DNA from: Nocardioides sp. Soil774
GTDB lineage: Bacteria > Actinomycetota > Actinomycetes > Propionibacteriales > Nocardioidaceae
NCBI RefSeq assembly: GCF_001428125.1
Contig: NZ_LMSM01000008.1
Coordinates: 417,185-481,184, forward strand
Length of the DNA: 64,000 nucleotides
Direction: 5' to 3'
Both the position numbers and the translations under genes were made by a program. How positions within the stretch are numbered: position 1 is the stretch's first letter; the number at the start of each line of letters is the position of its first letter. Below the pieces are notes generated by a model that did no database searches, was not told where the DNA came from, and saw only the letters and a program-made list of their open reading frames with translations. Positions 48,441-56,100 of the stretch are shown here, in pieces.

Positions 48441-49127
48441 GTGCCCCTCAGTCCTGCTCCGACGCCGTGGGCCTTCCCGCACCACGCCACGTGGGACCCC
48501 GACGACGACCTGGTCGCGCTCGGCGCCGACCTCGAGGCCGGCACGCTCGTCACCGCGTACAGCCTGGGGCTGTTCCCGATGCCGGTGACGCTCGACGGCG
48601 AGGAGCACCTCGGCTGGTTCTCGCCCGTGGAGCGCGGCGTGCTGCCGCTCGACGCGATGCGGGTCTCCCGCTCGCTGCGTCGCTCGGCACGCGACTTCGA
48701 GATCCGCATCGACACCTGCTTCGACGAGGTGGTCGCCCGGTGTGGCAGTCCCGAGCGCCCGGACGGGTGGATCACGGAGCCGTTCCAGCAGGCCTACGGC
48801 CGCCTGCACCGGCTCGGGTGGGCCCACTCGGTGGAGACGTGGCGCGACGGTCGGCTCGCCGGTGGGCTCTACGGCGTCAGCGTCGGCGGGCTCTTCGCGG
48901 GTGAGTCGATGTTCCACGACGAGCGCGACGCCTCCAAGGTCGCGCTGCTCGCCCTGGTCGACCTCCTGCGCGACGAGCACGCCGAGCACCGGCTGCTCGA
49001 CGTGCAGTGGCAGACGCCCCACCTGGCCTCGCTCGGCGTCGTACGCCGTCCGCGCGGGGAGTACCTCGAGCGCCTCGGGCGTGCGCTGCGCCTGCCCCTG
49101 CCGGGTGCCTTCCAGGTGGACGATTGA
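48441..49127 (+). CDS. aat: Leucyl/phenylalanyl-tRNA--protein transferase
   Basis: A 228-aa enzyme that adds Leu or Phe from tRNA to proteins with N-terminal Arg or Lys, marking them for ClpS/ClpAP-type degradation (N-end rule). Marks: LVALGADLEAGTLVTAYSLG followed by LFPM near the start, WFSPVERGVLPLD, and YGVSVGGLFAGESMFHDERD with the active-site Glu. The ending DVQWQTPHLASLGVV is also typical. Length fits the family. The GTG start lacks a ribosome site; TACCGT is 7 bases upstream. Confidence 0.94.
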   Translation: MPLSPAPTPWAFPHHATWDPDDDLVALGADLEAGTLVTAYSLGLFPMPVTLDGEEHLGWFSPVERGVLPLDAMRVSRSLRRSARDFEIRIDTCFDEVVARCGSPERPDGWITEPFQQAYGRLHRLGWAHSVETWRDGRLAGGLYGVSVGGLFAGESMFHDERDASKVALLALVDLLRDEHAEHRLLDVQWQTPHLASLGVVRRPRGEYLERLGRALRLPLPGAFQVDD

Positions 49128-49190
49128 GGCGCGGCCCGCAAGGGTAGGGACGGAGCGACGCACCCCGGCGTCGACGTCGAAGGGGAATCC

Positions 49191-49679
49191 ATGCACATCC
49201 GCACCCGCCTCACCCTGACCAGCGCTGCCCTGCTGGTCGGAGCCGTCACCTCCGCCTGCGGGGGTGGCAGCGGCGCCCCGACGGACGCGAGCGAGAAGGA
49301 GTTCTGCGACACCCAGAGCAGCCTGTTCGCCGACCTCATGCCCGACGACATGGCGGACCCGCAGGTGCCGAGCGACGAGGACATGGCCAAGGCGGTCAAG
49401 GACTGGGGCAACGAGCTCGAGCAGGTCGGCACGCCCGAGGACATCCCCGACGACGCGCGCGCCGGCTTCGAGAGGGTCGTGGCGCAGGCCGACGAGATCG
49501 ACGCCGCCGACTTCGACATCGACAAGCTCGAGGAGCTCGAGAAGGGTGGGGCGGACGCCTCGAAGGAGGCGCAGAAGCAGGCCCAGGCCTTCGCCGACTA
49601 CCTCACCAAGACCTGCGGCAACCCGCTCGACGACCTCGAGATGCCGCAGATGCCGCAGATGCCGGACGCGACCGAGTGA
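49191..49679 (+). CDS. Secreted lipoprotein, hypothetical
   Basis: A 162-aa protein: a signal peptide with lipobox VTSAC (Cys at residue 23), a Gly/Ser spacer, then an acidic helical domain with two cysteines (EFCDTQ and KTCGNP) likely to form a disulfide. It ends with MPQMPQMP from a 9-bp repeat. No family recognised. AAGGGGAATCC precedes the ATG. Confidence 0.8.
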   Translation: MHIRTRLTLTSAALLVGAVTSACGGGSGAPTDASEKEFCDTQSSLFADLMPDDMADPQVPSDEDMAKAVKDWGNELEQVGTPEDIPDDARAGFERVVAQADEIDAADFDIDKLEELEKGGADASKEAQKQAQAFADYLTKTCGNPLDDLEMPQMPQMPDATE

Positions 49680-49756
49680 CCGCGCGACCGGGAGGATCCG
49701 GCGTACGCCGGTCGGCCCGCGGCGGGCCGGGTAGCATCGCCGCAGGAGGCGAGACC

Positions 49757-50146
49757 ATGGCGATCACGCGTGAGGGCAGGATCTGCTCGTTCTGCGGTGC
49801 GAGCGGCGGGCCGGGGACCGACGTGCCCCTCATCGGCGGCCTCGGCGCCCAGATCTGCGCCGGCTGCATCGACGACTTCCACGCGATCTTGCACGACGAG
49901 CAGAAGCATGCCGCTGCGCGCCATGCCATGCCGTGGGAGTCGATGACCGACACCGAGCTGCTCGCATCGCTGCCGCAGATCCTCGCCTCGGCCGAGCAGA
50001 ACCACGCCTTCGCGCACGAGTGGGTCGACCTGCTGCGCTCGCGCAACGTGTCGTGGGCCGAGATCGGGCGCACGCTCGGCGTCTCGCGCCAGGCTGCGTG
50101 GGAGCGGTTCTCCAAGAAGTCGGGCGACAAGAGCGCCACTGCGTGA
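49757..50146 (+). CDS. ClpX-type C4 zinc-finger protein with C-terminal helix-turn-helix
   Basis: A 129-aa protein. The N-terminus ICSFCGASGGPGTDVPLIGG with ICAGCIDDFHAIL is the C4 zinc finger of ClpX, but no AAA+ domain follows. The C-terminal half has a helix-turn-helix, VSWAEIGRTLGVSRQAAWER. It may be a DNA-binding protein that uses a ClpX-like finger for dimer or adaptor contacts; this is inference. GGAGG precedes the ATG. Confidence 0.8.
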   Translation: MAITREGRICSFCGASGGPGTDVPLIGGLGAQICAGCIDDFHAILHDEQKHAAARHAMPWESMTDTELLASLPQILASAEQNHAFAHEWVDLLRSRNVSWAEIGRTLGVSRQAAWERFSKKSGDKSATA

Positions 50147-50184
50147 GACGATCGGCTGCGCGTCAGGCTAGGCTTGACGCGACA

Positions 50185-50225
50185 GGTGCCGGTCGGACTA
50201 CACGGGGGTGAGCCCGACCGGCACC
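50185..50225. terminator. Bidirectional terminator hairpin
   Basis: A perfect 12-bp stem (GGTGCCGGTCGG, 50185-50196, with CCGACCGGCACC, 50214-50225) and a 17-nt loop lie between the zinc-finger gene (+) and the Fpg/Nei gene (-). The TTCGT after it gives only a weak T-tract. Confidence 0.75.
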
Positions 50226-50244
50226 TTCGTCATGTCTGCGCCCG

Positions 50245-51126
50245 CTACTTCAGCAGCCGCGACATCCGTCGGTCCGCGAGCGGCTTCCCGCCCGTCTGGC
50301 ACGTCGGGCAGTACTGCAGGCTCGAGTCGGCGAACGACACCTCGCGCACCACGTCGCCGCACACCGGGCACTTCTCGCCGGTGCGGCCGTGGACGGCGAG
50401 GTTGCTCTTCTTCTCGCCCTTGAGCTCGCTGGCCGCCAGACCGCTCGAGCGGGCGACCGCGTCGCCCAGCGTGCCGCGGATGGCGTCGTACAACGTTCGG
50501 AGGTCGTCGTCCTCGAGGCTGTTGGCGGGCTTGAACGGCGACATCCGCGCGGCGTGCAGGATCTCGTCGGAGTAGGCGTTGCCGATGCCCGCGATGATCG
50601 ACTGCATGCGCATGACGCCCTTGATCTGCTTGCGCCCCTCCGCGGCGAGGATGTCGCGCAGCACGTCCATGGTGAAGTCGTCGGAGAGCGGGTCGGGGCC
50701 GAGTCGGGCGATGCCCTCGACCTCCTGCGGGTCGCGCACGACGTAGATCGCGAGCCCCTTGCGGGTGCCGGCCTCGGTGATGTCGAGCCCCGGCTGGACC
50801 TCGAGGTCGGGGTCGTCGATCACCACCCGGGCCGCCAGCGGGTTCTTGCTGTTGGGCCGGGCCGGCAGCGCCGGCACCTCGTCGCGCCACCGGATCCAGC
50901 CGGCGCGGGCGAGATGGATCACGAGGTGCACGCCGCTGGCGTCGATGTCGAGGAACTTGCCGTGACGGCTCACCTCGTCGACCAGCGTGCCGTGCAGCGC
51001 GTGCAGCGGGGGGTCGAAGGTCTTGAGGGCGCTGAAGGCGGCCAGGTCGACGCGGCTGATCGCGCGACCGACGAGGCGGCCGCGCAGGTCCTGGACGAGG
51101 GCTTCGACCTCGGGGAGCTCGGGCAC
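50245..51126 (-). CDS. Fpg/Nei-family DNA glycosylase/AP lyase
   Basis: A 293-aa base-excision repair enzyme. It begins (M)PELPEVEALVQDLRGRLVG, where Pro2 is the Schiff-base nucleophile and Glu3 is conserved. RHGKFLDI carries the catalytic Lys, GIGNAYSDEILHAARMSPF is the helix-two-turn-helix, and CPVCGDV with CPTCQTGG forms a zinc finger. The Arg that normally inserts into DNA, five residues before the third Cys, is Ser here. The GTG at 51126 places Pro at position 2 and has TAGACT 7 bases upstream. Substrate preference cannot be decided. Confidence 0.92.
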   Translation of the reverse strand: MPELPEVEALVQDLRGRLVGRAISRVDLAAFSALKTFDPPLHALHGTLVDEVSRHGKFLDIDASGVHLVIHLARAGWIRWRDEVPALPARPNSKNPLAARVVIDDPDLEVQPGLDITEAGTRKGLAIYVVRDPQEVEGIARLGPDPLSDDFTMDVLRDILAAEGRKQIKGVMRMQSIIAGIGNAYSDEILHAARMSPFKPANSLEDDDLRTLYDAIRGTLGDAVARSSGLAASELKGEKKSNLAVHGRTGEKCPVCGDVVREVSFADSSLQYCPTCQTGGKPLADRRMSRLLK

Positions 51127-51172
51127 GAGCCTGAGTCTAGGCAGATCCTTGTGGGCGGGGTCACAATGGAAC

Positions 51173-51436
51173 ATGGCCCGGCAGCCCCTACCCCGCACCG
51201 GCGCGGTCTTCCTTGACCCGCGCGGCGAGGACCGCTCGCTGCGCGTGACCTGGCACCAGGAGTCGCAGCTGGTCGTGCTGTCGCTGTGGCGCGACAACGT
51301 CTGCGCCGGCACCTTCCGGCTCTCCGCCGACGAGGTGCCTGACCTGATCGCCCTGCTGCGGCGCGGGCTCGACGAGGCGTACGACGCGGCCCGCCAGCGG
51401 GTCGAGCGCGTCGAGCGGCCCGTCCAGGCGGGCTGA
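51173..51436 (+). CDS. Small conserved actinobacterial hypothetical protein
   Basis: An 87-aa protein with a beta-rich first half (RSLRVTWHQESQLVVLSLWR, CAGTFRLSADEVPDLIALL) and a C-terminal helix. It has no signal peptide or membrane segment. Not recognised by name. Divergent from the Fpg/Nei gene; the 46-bp gap holds TAGACT for that gene and CACAAT five bases before this ATG. Confidence 0.7.
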   Translation: MARQPLPRTGAVFLDPRGEDRSLRVTWHQESQLVVLSLWRDNVCAGTFRLSADEVPDLIALLRRGLDEAYDAARQRVERVERPVQAG

Positions 51437-51476
51437 CCCGGGGGGCCTCCTCCGGCCTCGTCGGCTCCCCGTTGGT

Positions 51477-51496
51477 TTCCCCGGATATCCGGGGAA
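51477..51496. promoter_or_regulatory. Perfect 20-bp palindrome, operator candidate 1
   Basis: TTCCCCGGATATCCGGGGAA is its own reverse complement. It lies in the 193-bp gap before the AAA+ ATPase gene. Its centre (51486.5) is 62 bp, about six helical turns, from the centre of the second copy. Confidence 0.8.
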
Positions 51497-51539
51497 GCTC
51501 GAGGTTCCAGTGCGAAGTTTCGGGGGTGAGGCTCCAGTT

Positions 51540-51557
51540 TCCCCGGATATCCGGGGA
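51540..51557. promoter_or_regulatory. Perfect 18-bp palindrome, operator candidate 2
   Basis: TCCCCGGATATCCGGGGA repeats the core of the palindrome at 51477. The 10 bp before each palindrome also resemble each other (GGTTCCAG and GGCTCCAG occur between the copies). Confidence 0.8.
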
Positions 51558-51574
51558 TCGCGACGGCCGCGACT

Positions 51575-51590
51575 CGCGGAATATCCCGCG
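51575..51590. promoter_or_regulatory. Imperfect third palindrome
   Basis: CGCGGAATATCCCGCG pairs at 7 of 8 positions and has a GGAATATCC core close to GGATATCC of the two perfect copies. A half-site TTCCCCGATA follows at about 51610, overlapping the probable -10 box TACCGT. Confidence 0.5.
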
Positions 51591-51629
51591 GTCTAAGGGC
51601 CTCGCTAGATTCCCCGATACCGTCTGATC

Positions 51630-52838
51630 GTGGACCCCATCCGGAACCCGTACGCTCCCGGCGCGGGCCAGCGCCCGCCCGAGCTCGCTGGTCGCGACGA
51701 GCAGCTCGCGGCCTTCGACGTCGTCCTCGAGCGCGTCGCCAAGGGGCGCCCCGAGCGCAGCCTGGTCCTGACCGGTCTGCGCGGCGTGGGCAAGACGGTG
51801 CTGCTCAACGCGCTGCGCGGCACGGCGGTGCGCAAGGGGTGGGGCACCGGAAAGCTCGAGGCGCGGCCCGGGCAGGGCCTGCGCCGACCGCTGAGCAGCG
51901 CGCTGCACCAGGCGGTGCGCGAGCTCGGGCACCGCGACGCCGACTCGGTCGACCACGTGCTGGGCGTGGTGAAGTCCTTCGCCCACCGCGACGCGGGCGC
52001 GAGCGCGAGGCTCAAGGACCAGTGGAGCCCCGGCATCGACGCCCCGGCCGTGCGTGGGCGCGCCGACTCCGGCGACATCGAGATCGACCTCGTCGAGCTG
52101 TTCACCGACCTGGGCGGGCTCGCGGCCGACGTCGGCAAGGGGGTCGGCATCTTCATCGACGAGATGCAGGACCTCGGCCCCGACGACATCTCGGCGCTGT
52201 GCGCGGCGTGCCACGAGCTCAGCCAGTCGGGCCTGCCGGTGATCGTGGTCGGCGCCGGCCTCCCGCACCTGCCTGCGGTGCTCAGCGCCAGCAAGTCCTA
52301 CAGCGAGCGCCTCTTCCGCTACCAGCGCATCGACCGGCTCACCCGCGACGCCGCGGACCGCGCGCTCGAGGCGCCGGCCGCTGACGAGGACGCGGCCTAC
52401 GAGCCCGACGCCCTCGCCGCGATGTACGACGCCACCGGCGGCTACCCCTACTTCATCCAGGCCTACGGCAAGGCCGTGTGGGACCTCGCCCCACGCTCGC
52501 CGATCACCGCCGCCGACGTCGCGGTCGCCGCGCCGGAGGCGGAGTCTGAGCTCGCGGTCGGCTTCTTCGGCTCGCGCTACGAGCGCGCCACGCCGGGGGA
52601 GCGCGACTACCTCATGGCGATGGCCGACGTGGCCGTCGCGCAGGCCGCGGCGGGCACCGACGTCGAGGGTGACGCGGTGCTCAGCTCCGACGTCGCGGCG
52701 GCACTGGGCAAGAAGCCGCAGTCACTGTCGCCGGCGCGCGACTCGCTGCTGAAGAAGGGGCTCGTCTACTCCGGCGAGCGCGGCCGGATCGCCTTCACCG
52801 TGCCCCACTTCGGCCGCTACCTGCGCGAGCGCGGCTGA
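51630..52838 (+). CDS. AAA+ ATPase with C-terminal winged-helix-like region (Orc1/Cdc6-like fold)
   Basis: A 402-aa ATP-binding protein. It starts near a GRDEQLAAFDVVLERV helix typical of AAA_16/Orc-type proteins. Walker A is LVLTGLRGVGKTVLLNALR, and Walker B is VGIFIDEMQDLGPDDISAL. The later part has GGYPYFIQAYGKAVWDLAP and a C-terminal helix-turn-helix-like stretch that ends PHFGRYLRERG. The function is not established; its architecture suggests a DNA-associated switch. TACCGT lies 6 bases before the GTG. Two perfect palindromes upstream suggest tight control, perhaps by its own product. Confidence 0.82.
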   Translation: MDPIRNPYAPGAGQRPPELAGRDEQLAAFDVVLERVAKGRPERSLVLTGLRGVGKTVLLNALRGTAVRKGWGTGKLEARPGQGLRRPLSSALHQAVRELGHRDADSVDHVLGVVKSFAHRDAGASARLKDQWSPGIDAPAVRGRADSGDIEIDLVELFTDLGGLAADVGKGVGIFIDEMQDLGPDDISALCAACHELSQSGLPVIVVGAGLPHLPAVLSASKSYSERLFRYQRIDRLTRDAADRALEAPAADEDAAYEPDALAAMYDATGGYPYFIQAYGKAVWDLAPRSPITAADVAVAAPEAESELAVGFFGSRYERATPGERDYLMAMADVAVAQAAAGTDVEGDAVLSSDVAAALGKKPQSLSPARDSLLKKGLVYSGERGRIAFTVPHFGRYLRERG

Positions 52839-52840
52839 CC

Positions 52841-54271
52841 TCAGGCCGGCGGCGTCCGGAAGGAGCGCGGCAGCTCCTCCAGCAGCCGCAGCCACAGCTC
52901 GCTGGCGGTGGGGTACGACGCGACGGCGTGGCGCAGCACGTGCACCGGCACCCCGCCGACAATCGCCACGGTCGCGGCGTGCACCAGCTCGGCGGCCTCC
53001 GGGCCGACGAAGGTCGCGCCCAGCAGCAGCCGCGAGCCGGCGTCGACCACCAGCTGGGAGTCACCGGCGACGTGGTCGCGCAGCAGCGCGGCGCCTGACG
53101 CCGAGGAGGTCGCCACGCGCGTGGTCACGACGTCGTGCCCCGCCTCGCGGGCCTCGGCCTCGGTGAGGCCGACGCTGGCGACCTCGGGGTCGCTGAAGAC
53201 GACCTGGGGCACGGGCGCCTCGCGGTCGGGCTCCCACGCCACCTCGCCGGTCGCCGCGGCGGCGATGCGGGCGCCGACCACGCGGGCCTGGTGCTTGCCC
53301 CAGTGGGTGAGCGGCGGACCGCCGCTGGCGTCGCCGACGACGTGGAGCCACTCCGGCAGCCTGCCCCCGGTGACGTCGTCGGGGGTGAGGTCGACCGACT
53401 CGAGGCCGAGGTCGTCGAGCCGCGGGGAGCGCCCGACCGACAGGAGCAGCTCGTCGCCCACGACCTCCCCGGCCGACGTGGTCAGGGTGACCGCCCCGCC
53501 GTGGACCTTGCCGGTGCCGGTCGCGGCGGGCGACTCACGGCGTACGTCGCTGACCTCGGCGCCGAGCAGGACCGTCACCCCCCGGGCCCGCAGGCCCTCG
53601 AGCACCGCCTGGCCGGCGAACGGCTCGGTGCGGCCGAGGAGGCGTCGGTCGCGCACCACCATCGTGACCCGAGAGCCGAGCGCCGACATCCACACGGCCG
53701 CCTCGCAGGCCACCACGCCACCGCCGACGACGACCAACCGGTCGGGCACCTCGACGACGCCGGTCGCGTCGCGCGAGCCCCACGGCAGGACGTCGGCGTA
53801 CATCTCGGGCACCCTGGCCTCGCTGCCGGTCGCGATCACCACGGCGTGACGCGCGCGCACCACCACGTCGCCGTCGGAGGAGGAGACGCGCACCGTGCGC
53901 TCGCCGACGAGGCGGGCGTCGCCGCGCAGGACCGCGAGGCCGGCCCCCTCCGCCCACGTGACCTGTCCGGCGTCGTCGTAGTGCGAGACCCAGGTGTCGC
54001 GCCGCTCGAGCAGCGCCTTCGGCGCGACCCGTGCGGTGGAGACGCCGGGCAGGTCCGCGGTGGTGTCCGCGACGGCGATCGGGCGCAGCAGCGCCTTGCT
54101 GGGCATGCACGCCCAATAGCTGCACTCGCCGCCGAGCAGCTCGCGCTCGACGATCGCCGCGGTCATTGCGCGGCCGTCGACCTCGACGCCCTCGACGGCG
54201 TACTGCGCCGCGTTCTCCCCGGCCGGTCCGCCGCCGATGACGACGACGTCGTAGTCCCGTGTGCTCTCCAT
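52841..54271 (-). CDS. Dihydrolipoamide-dehydrogenase-like pyridine nucleotide-disulfide oxidoreductase
   Basis: A 476-aa flavoprotein. FAD site VVVIGGGPAGENAAQYAVEG, redox-active pair in LLGGECSYWACMPSKALLRP (C-x4-C), NAD(P) site RLVVVGGGVVACEAAVWMSA, and the second FAD motif WLHVVGDASGG. The C-terminal catalytic HPTxxE is changed to YPTASE, so it is probably not a true lipoamide dehydrogenase; quinone or NADPH:disulfide reductases of mycobacteria show similar changes. TAGGGT lies 6 bases before the ATG. It is convergent with the AAA+ gene and divergent from terC. Confidence 0.88.
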   Translation of the reverse strand: MESTRDYDVVVIGGGPAGENAAQYAVEGVEVDGRAMTAAIVERELLGGECSYWACMPSKALLRPIAVADTTADLPGVSTARVAPKALLERRDTWVSHYDDAGQVTWAEGAGLAVLRGDARLVGERTVRVSSSDGDVVVRARHAVVIATGSEARVPEMYADVLPWGSRDATGVVEVPDRLVVVGGGVVACEAAVWMSALGSRVTMVVRDRRLLGRTEPFAGQAVLEGLRARGVTVLLGAEVSDVRRESPAATGTGKVHGGAVTLTTSAGEVVGDELLLSVGRSPRLDDLGLESVDLTPDDVTGGRLPEWLHVVGDASGGPPLTHWGKHQARVVGARIAAAATGEVAWEPDREAPVPQVVFSDPEVASVGLTEAEAREAGHDVVTTRVATSSASGAALLRDHVAGDSQLVVDAGSRLLLGATFVGPEAAELVHAATVAIVGGVPVHVLRHAVASYPTASELWLRLLEELPRSFRTPPA

Positions 54272-54293
54272 GACGCGACCCTACGTCGCGGTA

Positions 54294-54324
54294 TTGACCG
54301 GTCTCTTGCTCGTTCAACTACACT
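54294..54324 (+). promoter_or_regulatory. Probable terC promoter
   Basis: TTGACC (54294-54299) and TACACT (54319-54324) are 19 bp apart and place transcription start just before the riboswitch aptamer. The spacing is slightly long, so the -35 assignment is less certain than the -10. Confidence 0.5.
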
Positions 54325-54331
54325 TTGGCCC

Positions 54332-54445
54332 GAGGGGAGTACCCCACCCAACATCCGTCGGTCAGTACGGTGCCTCGACAGGCACCCCGGCGGAGGCCGC
54401 ACCCGGTGCGGCGGGGGAGACCTCAGGAGACAAGATCCTGAGGAG
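54332..54445 (+). promoter_or_regulatory. yybP-ykoY (manganese) riboswitch with translational expression platform
   Basis: The 5' strand GAGGGGAGTA (54332-54341) and the 3' strand GAGACCTC (54417-54424) match the conserved P1/L1 and L3 segments of the Mn2+ riboswitch, with GAGG pairing to CCTC. The hairpins 54369-54374/54381-54386 and GCCGCAC/GTGCGGC fill the middle. The same CCTC (54421-54424) can instead pair in an 8-bp stem with 54436-54443, which covers the terC ribosome site GAGGAG (54440-54445). Metal-stabilised P1 would therefore free translation. TerC homologues are classic targets. Confidence 0.82.
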
Positions 54446-54449
54446 ACCC

Positions 54450-55436
54450 ATGTCGTCCATCGCATCGCCCACCCTGTGGTTCATCACCATCGGCGTGGTG
54501 CTCGCCCTGCTCGTCGTCGACTTCATCGCCACGCGCCGCCCGCACGAGGTGTCGATGAAGGAGGCCATCGGCTGGTCGGCGTTCTACGTCGCGCTGCCGC
54601 TGGCGTTCGGCCTCTACGTCTGGAACGTCCACGGCGGCGACCGCGGGCTGGAGTACTACACCGGCTACCTCGTCGAGAAGACGCTGAGCGTCGACAACCT
54701 CTTCGTCTTCATGCTGCTGCTCGCGGCGTTCGCGGTGCCCGAGGTGCTCAAGCAGCGCGTGCTGCTCTACGGCATCGTCGGCGCGCTCGTGCTGCGCGGC
54801 ATCTTCATCGCCCTCGGCGCGGCGGCGCTGTCCCGCTTCGACTGGGTCTTCCTCGTCTTCGGCCTGGTCCTGCTGCTCACCGGCGTGAAGCTGCTGCGCG
54901 ACGCGGTCCGCGGCCAGGAGCACGAGGTCGAGGTCGCCGACATGCGCGTGGTCAAGGTGATGAAGCGCTTCATGCCCGTGAGCGACGACTACGACGGCGC
55001 GAAGCTGACCGTCGTCAAGAACGGCGCCCGCGCCCTGACGCCGTTCGCGCTGGTCACCGTCGCGGTCTTCGCCACCGACGTCGTCTTCGCGGTCGACTCG
55101 GTGCCGGCCGTCTACGGCATCACCGGCGACCCCTACCTCGTCTTCGTCACCAACGCCTTCGCGCTGCTCGGCCTGCGCGCGCTCTACTTCGTCCTCGAGG
55201 GCGCGCTCGGCGCGCTGGAGCACCTCAGCTACGGCCTCGCCGCGATCCTCGGCTTCATCGGCGCCAAGCTGGTGCTGCACTGGGCGCACCTGGTCTGGCC
55301 GTCGGTCCCCGACGTGCCCACGCTGATGTCGCTGTTCGTCATCGTCGGCATCCTGGCCGTGACCATCGCGACCAGCCTGGCGGCCAACAAGCGCAAGCGC
55401 AGCAAGGACGCCGCGGCGTCCCTCACTCCACGGTGA
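54450..55436 (+). CDS. TerC-family integral membrane protein
   Basis: A 328-aa protein with about eight or nine hydrophobic helices. Conserved acidic transmembrane motifs: EKTLSVDNLFVFMLLLAAF and AVFATDVVFAVDSVPAVYGI with the following ITGDPYLVFVTNAFALLGLR. TerC proteins (Alx, YceF/MeeF) export manganese or load it onto exported enzymes. The ATG at 54450 has GAGGAG four bases upstream inside a riboswitch expression platform, so this start is well fixed. The C-terminus is basic. It ends overlapping the convergent LysE-type gene by 14 bases. Confidence 0.92.
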   Translation: MSSIASPTLWFITIGVVLALLVVDFIATRRPHEVSMKEAIGWSAFYVALPLAFGLYVWNVHGGDRGLEYYTGYLVEKTLSVDNLFVFMLLLAAFAVPEVLKQRVLLYGIVGALVLRGIFIALGAAALSRFDWVFLVFGLVLLLTGVKLLRDAVRGQEHEVEVADMRVVKVMKRFMPVSDDYDGAKLTVVKNGARALTPFALVTVAVFATDVVFAVDSVPAVYGITGDPYLVFVTNAFALLGLRALYFVLEGALGALEHLSYGLAAILGFIGAKLVLHWAHLVWPSVPDVPTLMSLFVIVGILAVTIATSLAANKRKRSKDAAASLTPR

Positions 55437-56046
55437 GCATGGTGGCGCCGAGCCCGATCATCATCGTGCCCCCGGTCGCGCTGAGCGCGTCGAGCCGTGT
55501 CGGTCGTCGGGCGAACCAGTCGCGCGCACTGCCGGCCGCCAGTGCCCAGGCGCCGTCGGAGGCGATGGCCATCGTGCCGAAGACCAGCCCCAGCAGCATC
55601 GTCTGGAGCGCGACCGATGCGGTCGGGTCGGCGAACTGGGGCAGGAAGGCGACGAAGAACACGATCGTCTTGGGGTTGGTGGCACCCACCGTGAAGCCGA
55701 TCCGCACCGGGTGCCCGCGGCGTACGGGCGTCGCGGTGGCCATCGCCAGGCGCGCGTCGCTGCGGTGACGGATGGCCTGCACGCCCAGCCACACGACGTA
55801 GGCGGCACCGGCCATCTTCACCGCGGTGTACGCCGTCGCGCTGGCCGCGACGACCGCACCGAGCCCCACCGCGACCAGGGCCACCTGGGCGAGGAGACCG
55901 AGGCCGTTGCCCACCACCGAGAGCAGCGCCTCACGGCGCCCGACGGTCAGGGCCCGGCCGATCGTGAAGAGCAGGCTCGGCCCCGGCACCTGGATGAACA
56001 AGAACGAGGCGAGGAGGAACGCGGCCCACTGGCTCGACGACGGCAT
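55423..56046 (-). CDS. LysE/RhtB-family amino-acid exporter
   Basis: A 207-aa protein with six hydrophobic helices. The N-terminal signature is FLFIQVPGPSLLFTIGRALT, then AGAAYVVWLGVQAIRHR, and TVGATNPKTIVFFVAFLPQF is the second conserved NPK motif. It should export amino acids or related compounds. CACACT lies 6 bases before the ATG. The last 14 bases overlap the end of terC on the other strand. Confidence 0.9.
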   Translation of the reverse strand: MPSSSQWAAFLLASFLFIQVPGPSLLFTIGRALTVGRREALLSVVGNGLGLLAQVALVAVGLGAVVAASATAYTAVKMAGAAYVVWLGVQAIRHRSDARLAMATATPVRRGHPVRIGFTVGATNPKTIVFFVAFLPQFADPTASVALQTMLLGLVFGTMAIASDGAWALAAGSARDWFARRPTRLDALSATGGTMMIGLGATMLTVE

Positions 56047-56100
56047 GGCCCCAGTGTGGGGCCGTGCCGTCGCCGGCGTCAGGGGAATTTCAGCGGGCGG

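Noticed and set aside
49640..49676. 9-bp ATGCCGCAG repeat at the end of the lipoprotein gene as a regulatory repeat
   Set aside because: Only two to three units, coding for MPQ, and too short to be more than a local slippage product.
51477..51557. The two palindromes as ends of an insertion element or an integration site
   Set aside because: They lie only 62 bp apart, enclose no gene, and no target duplication or recombinase is nearby; a regulatory role fits better.
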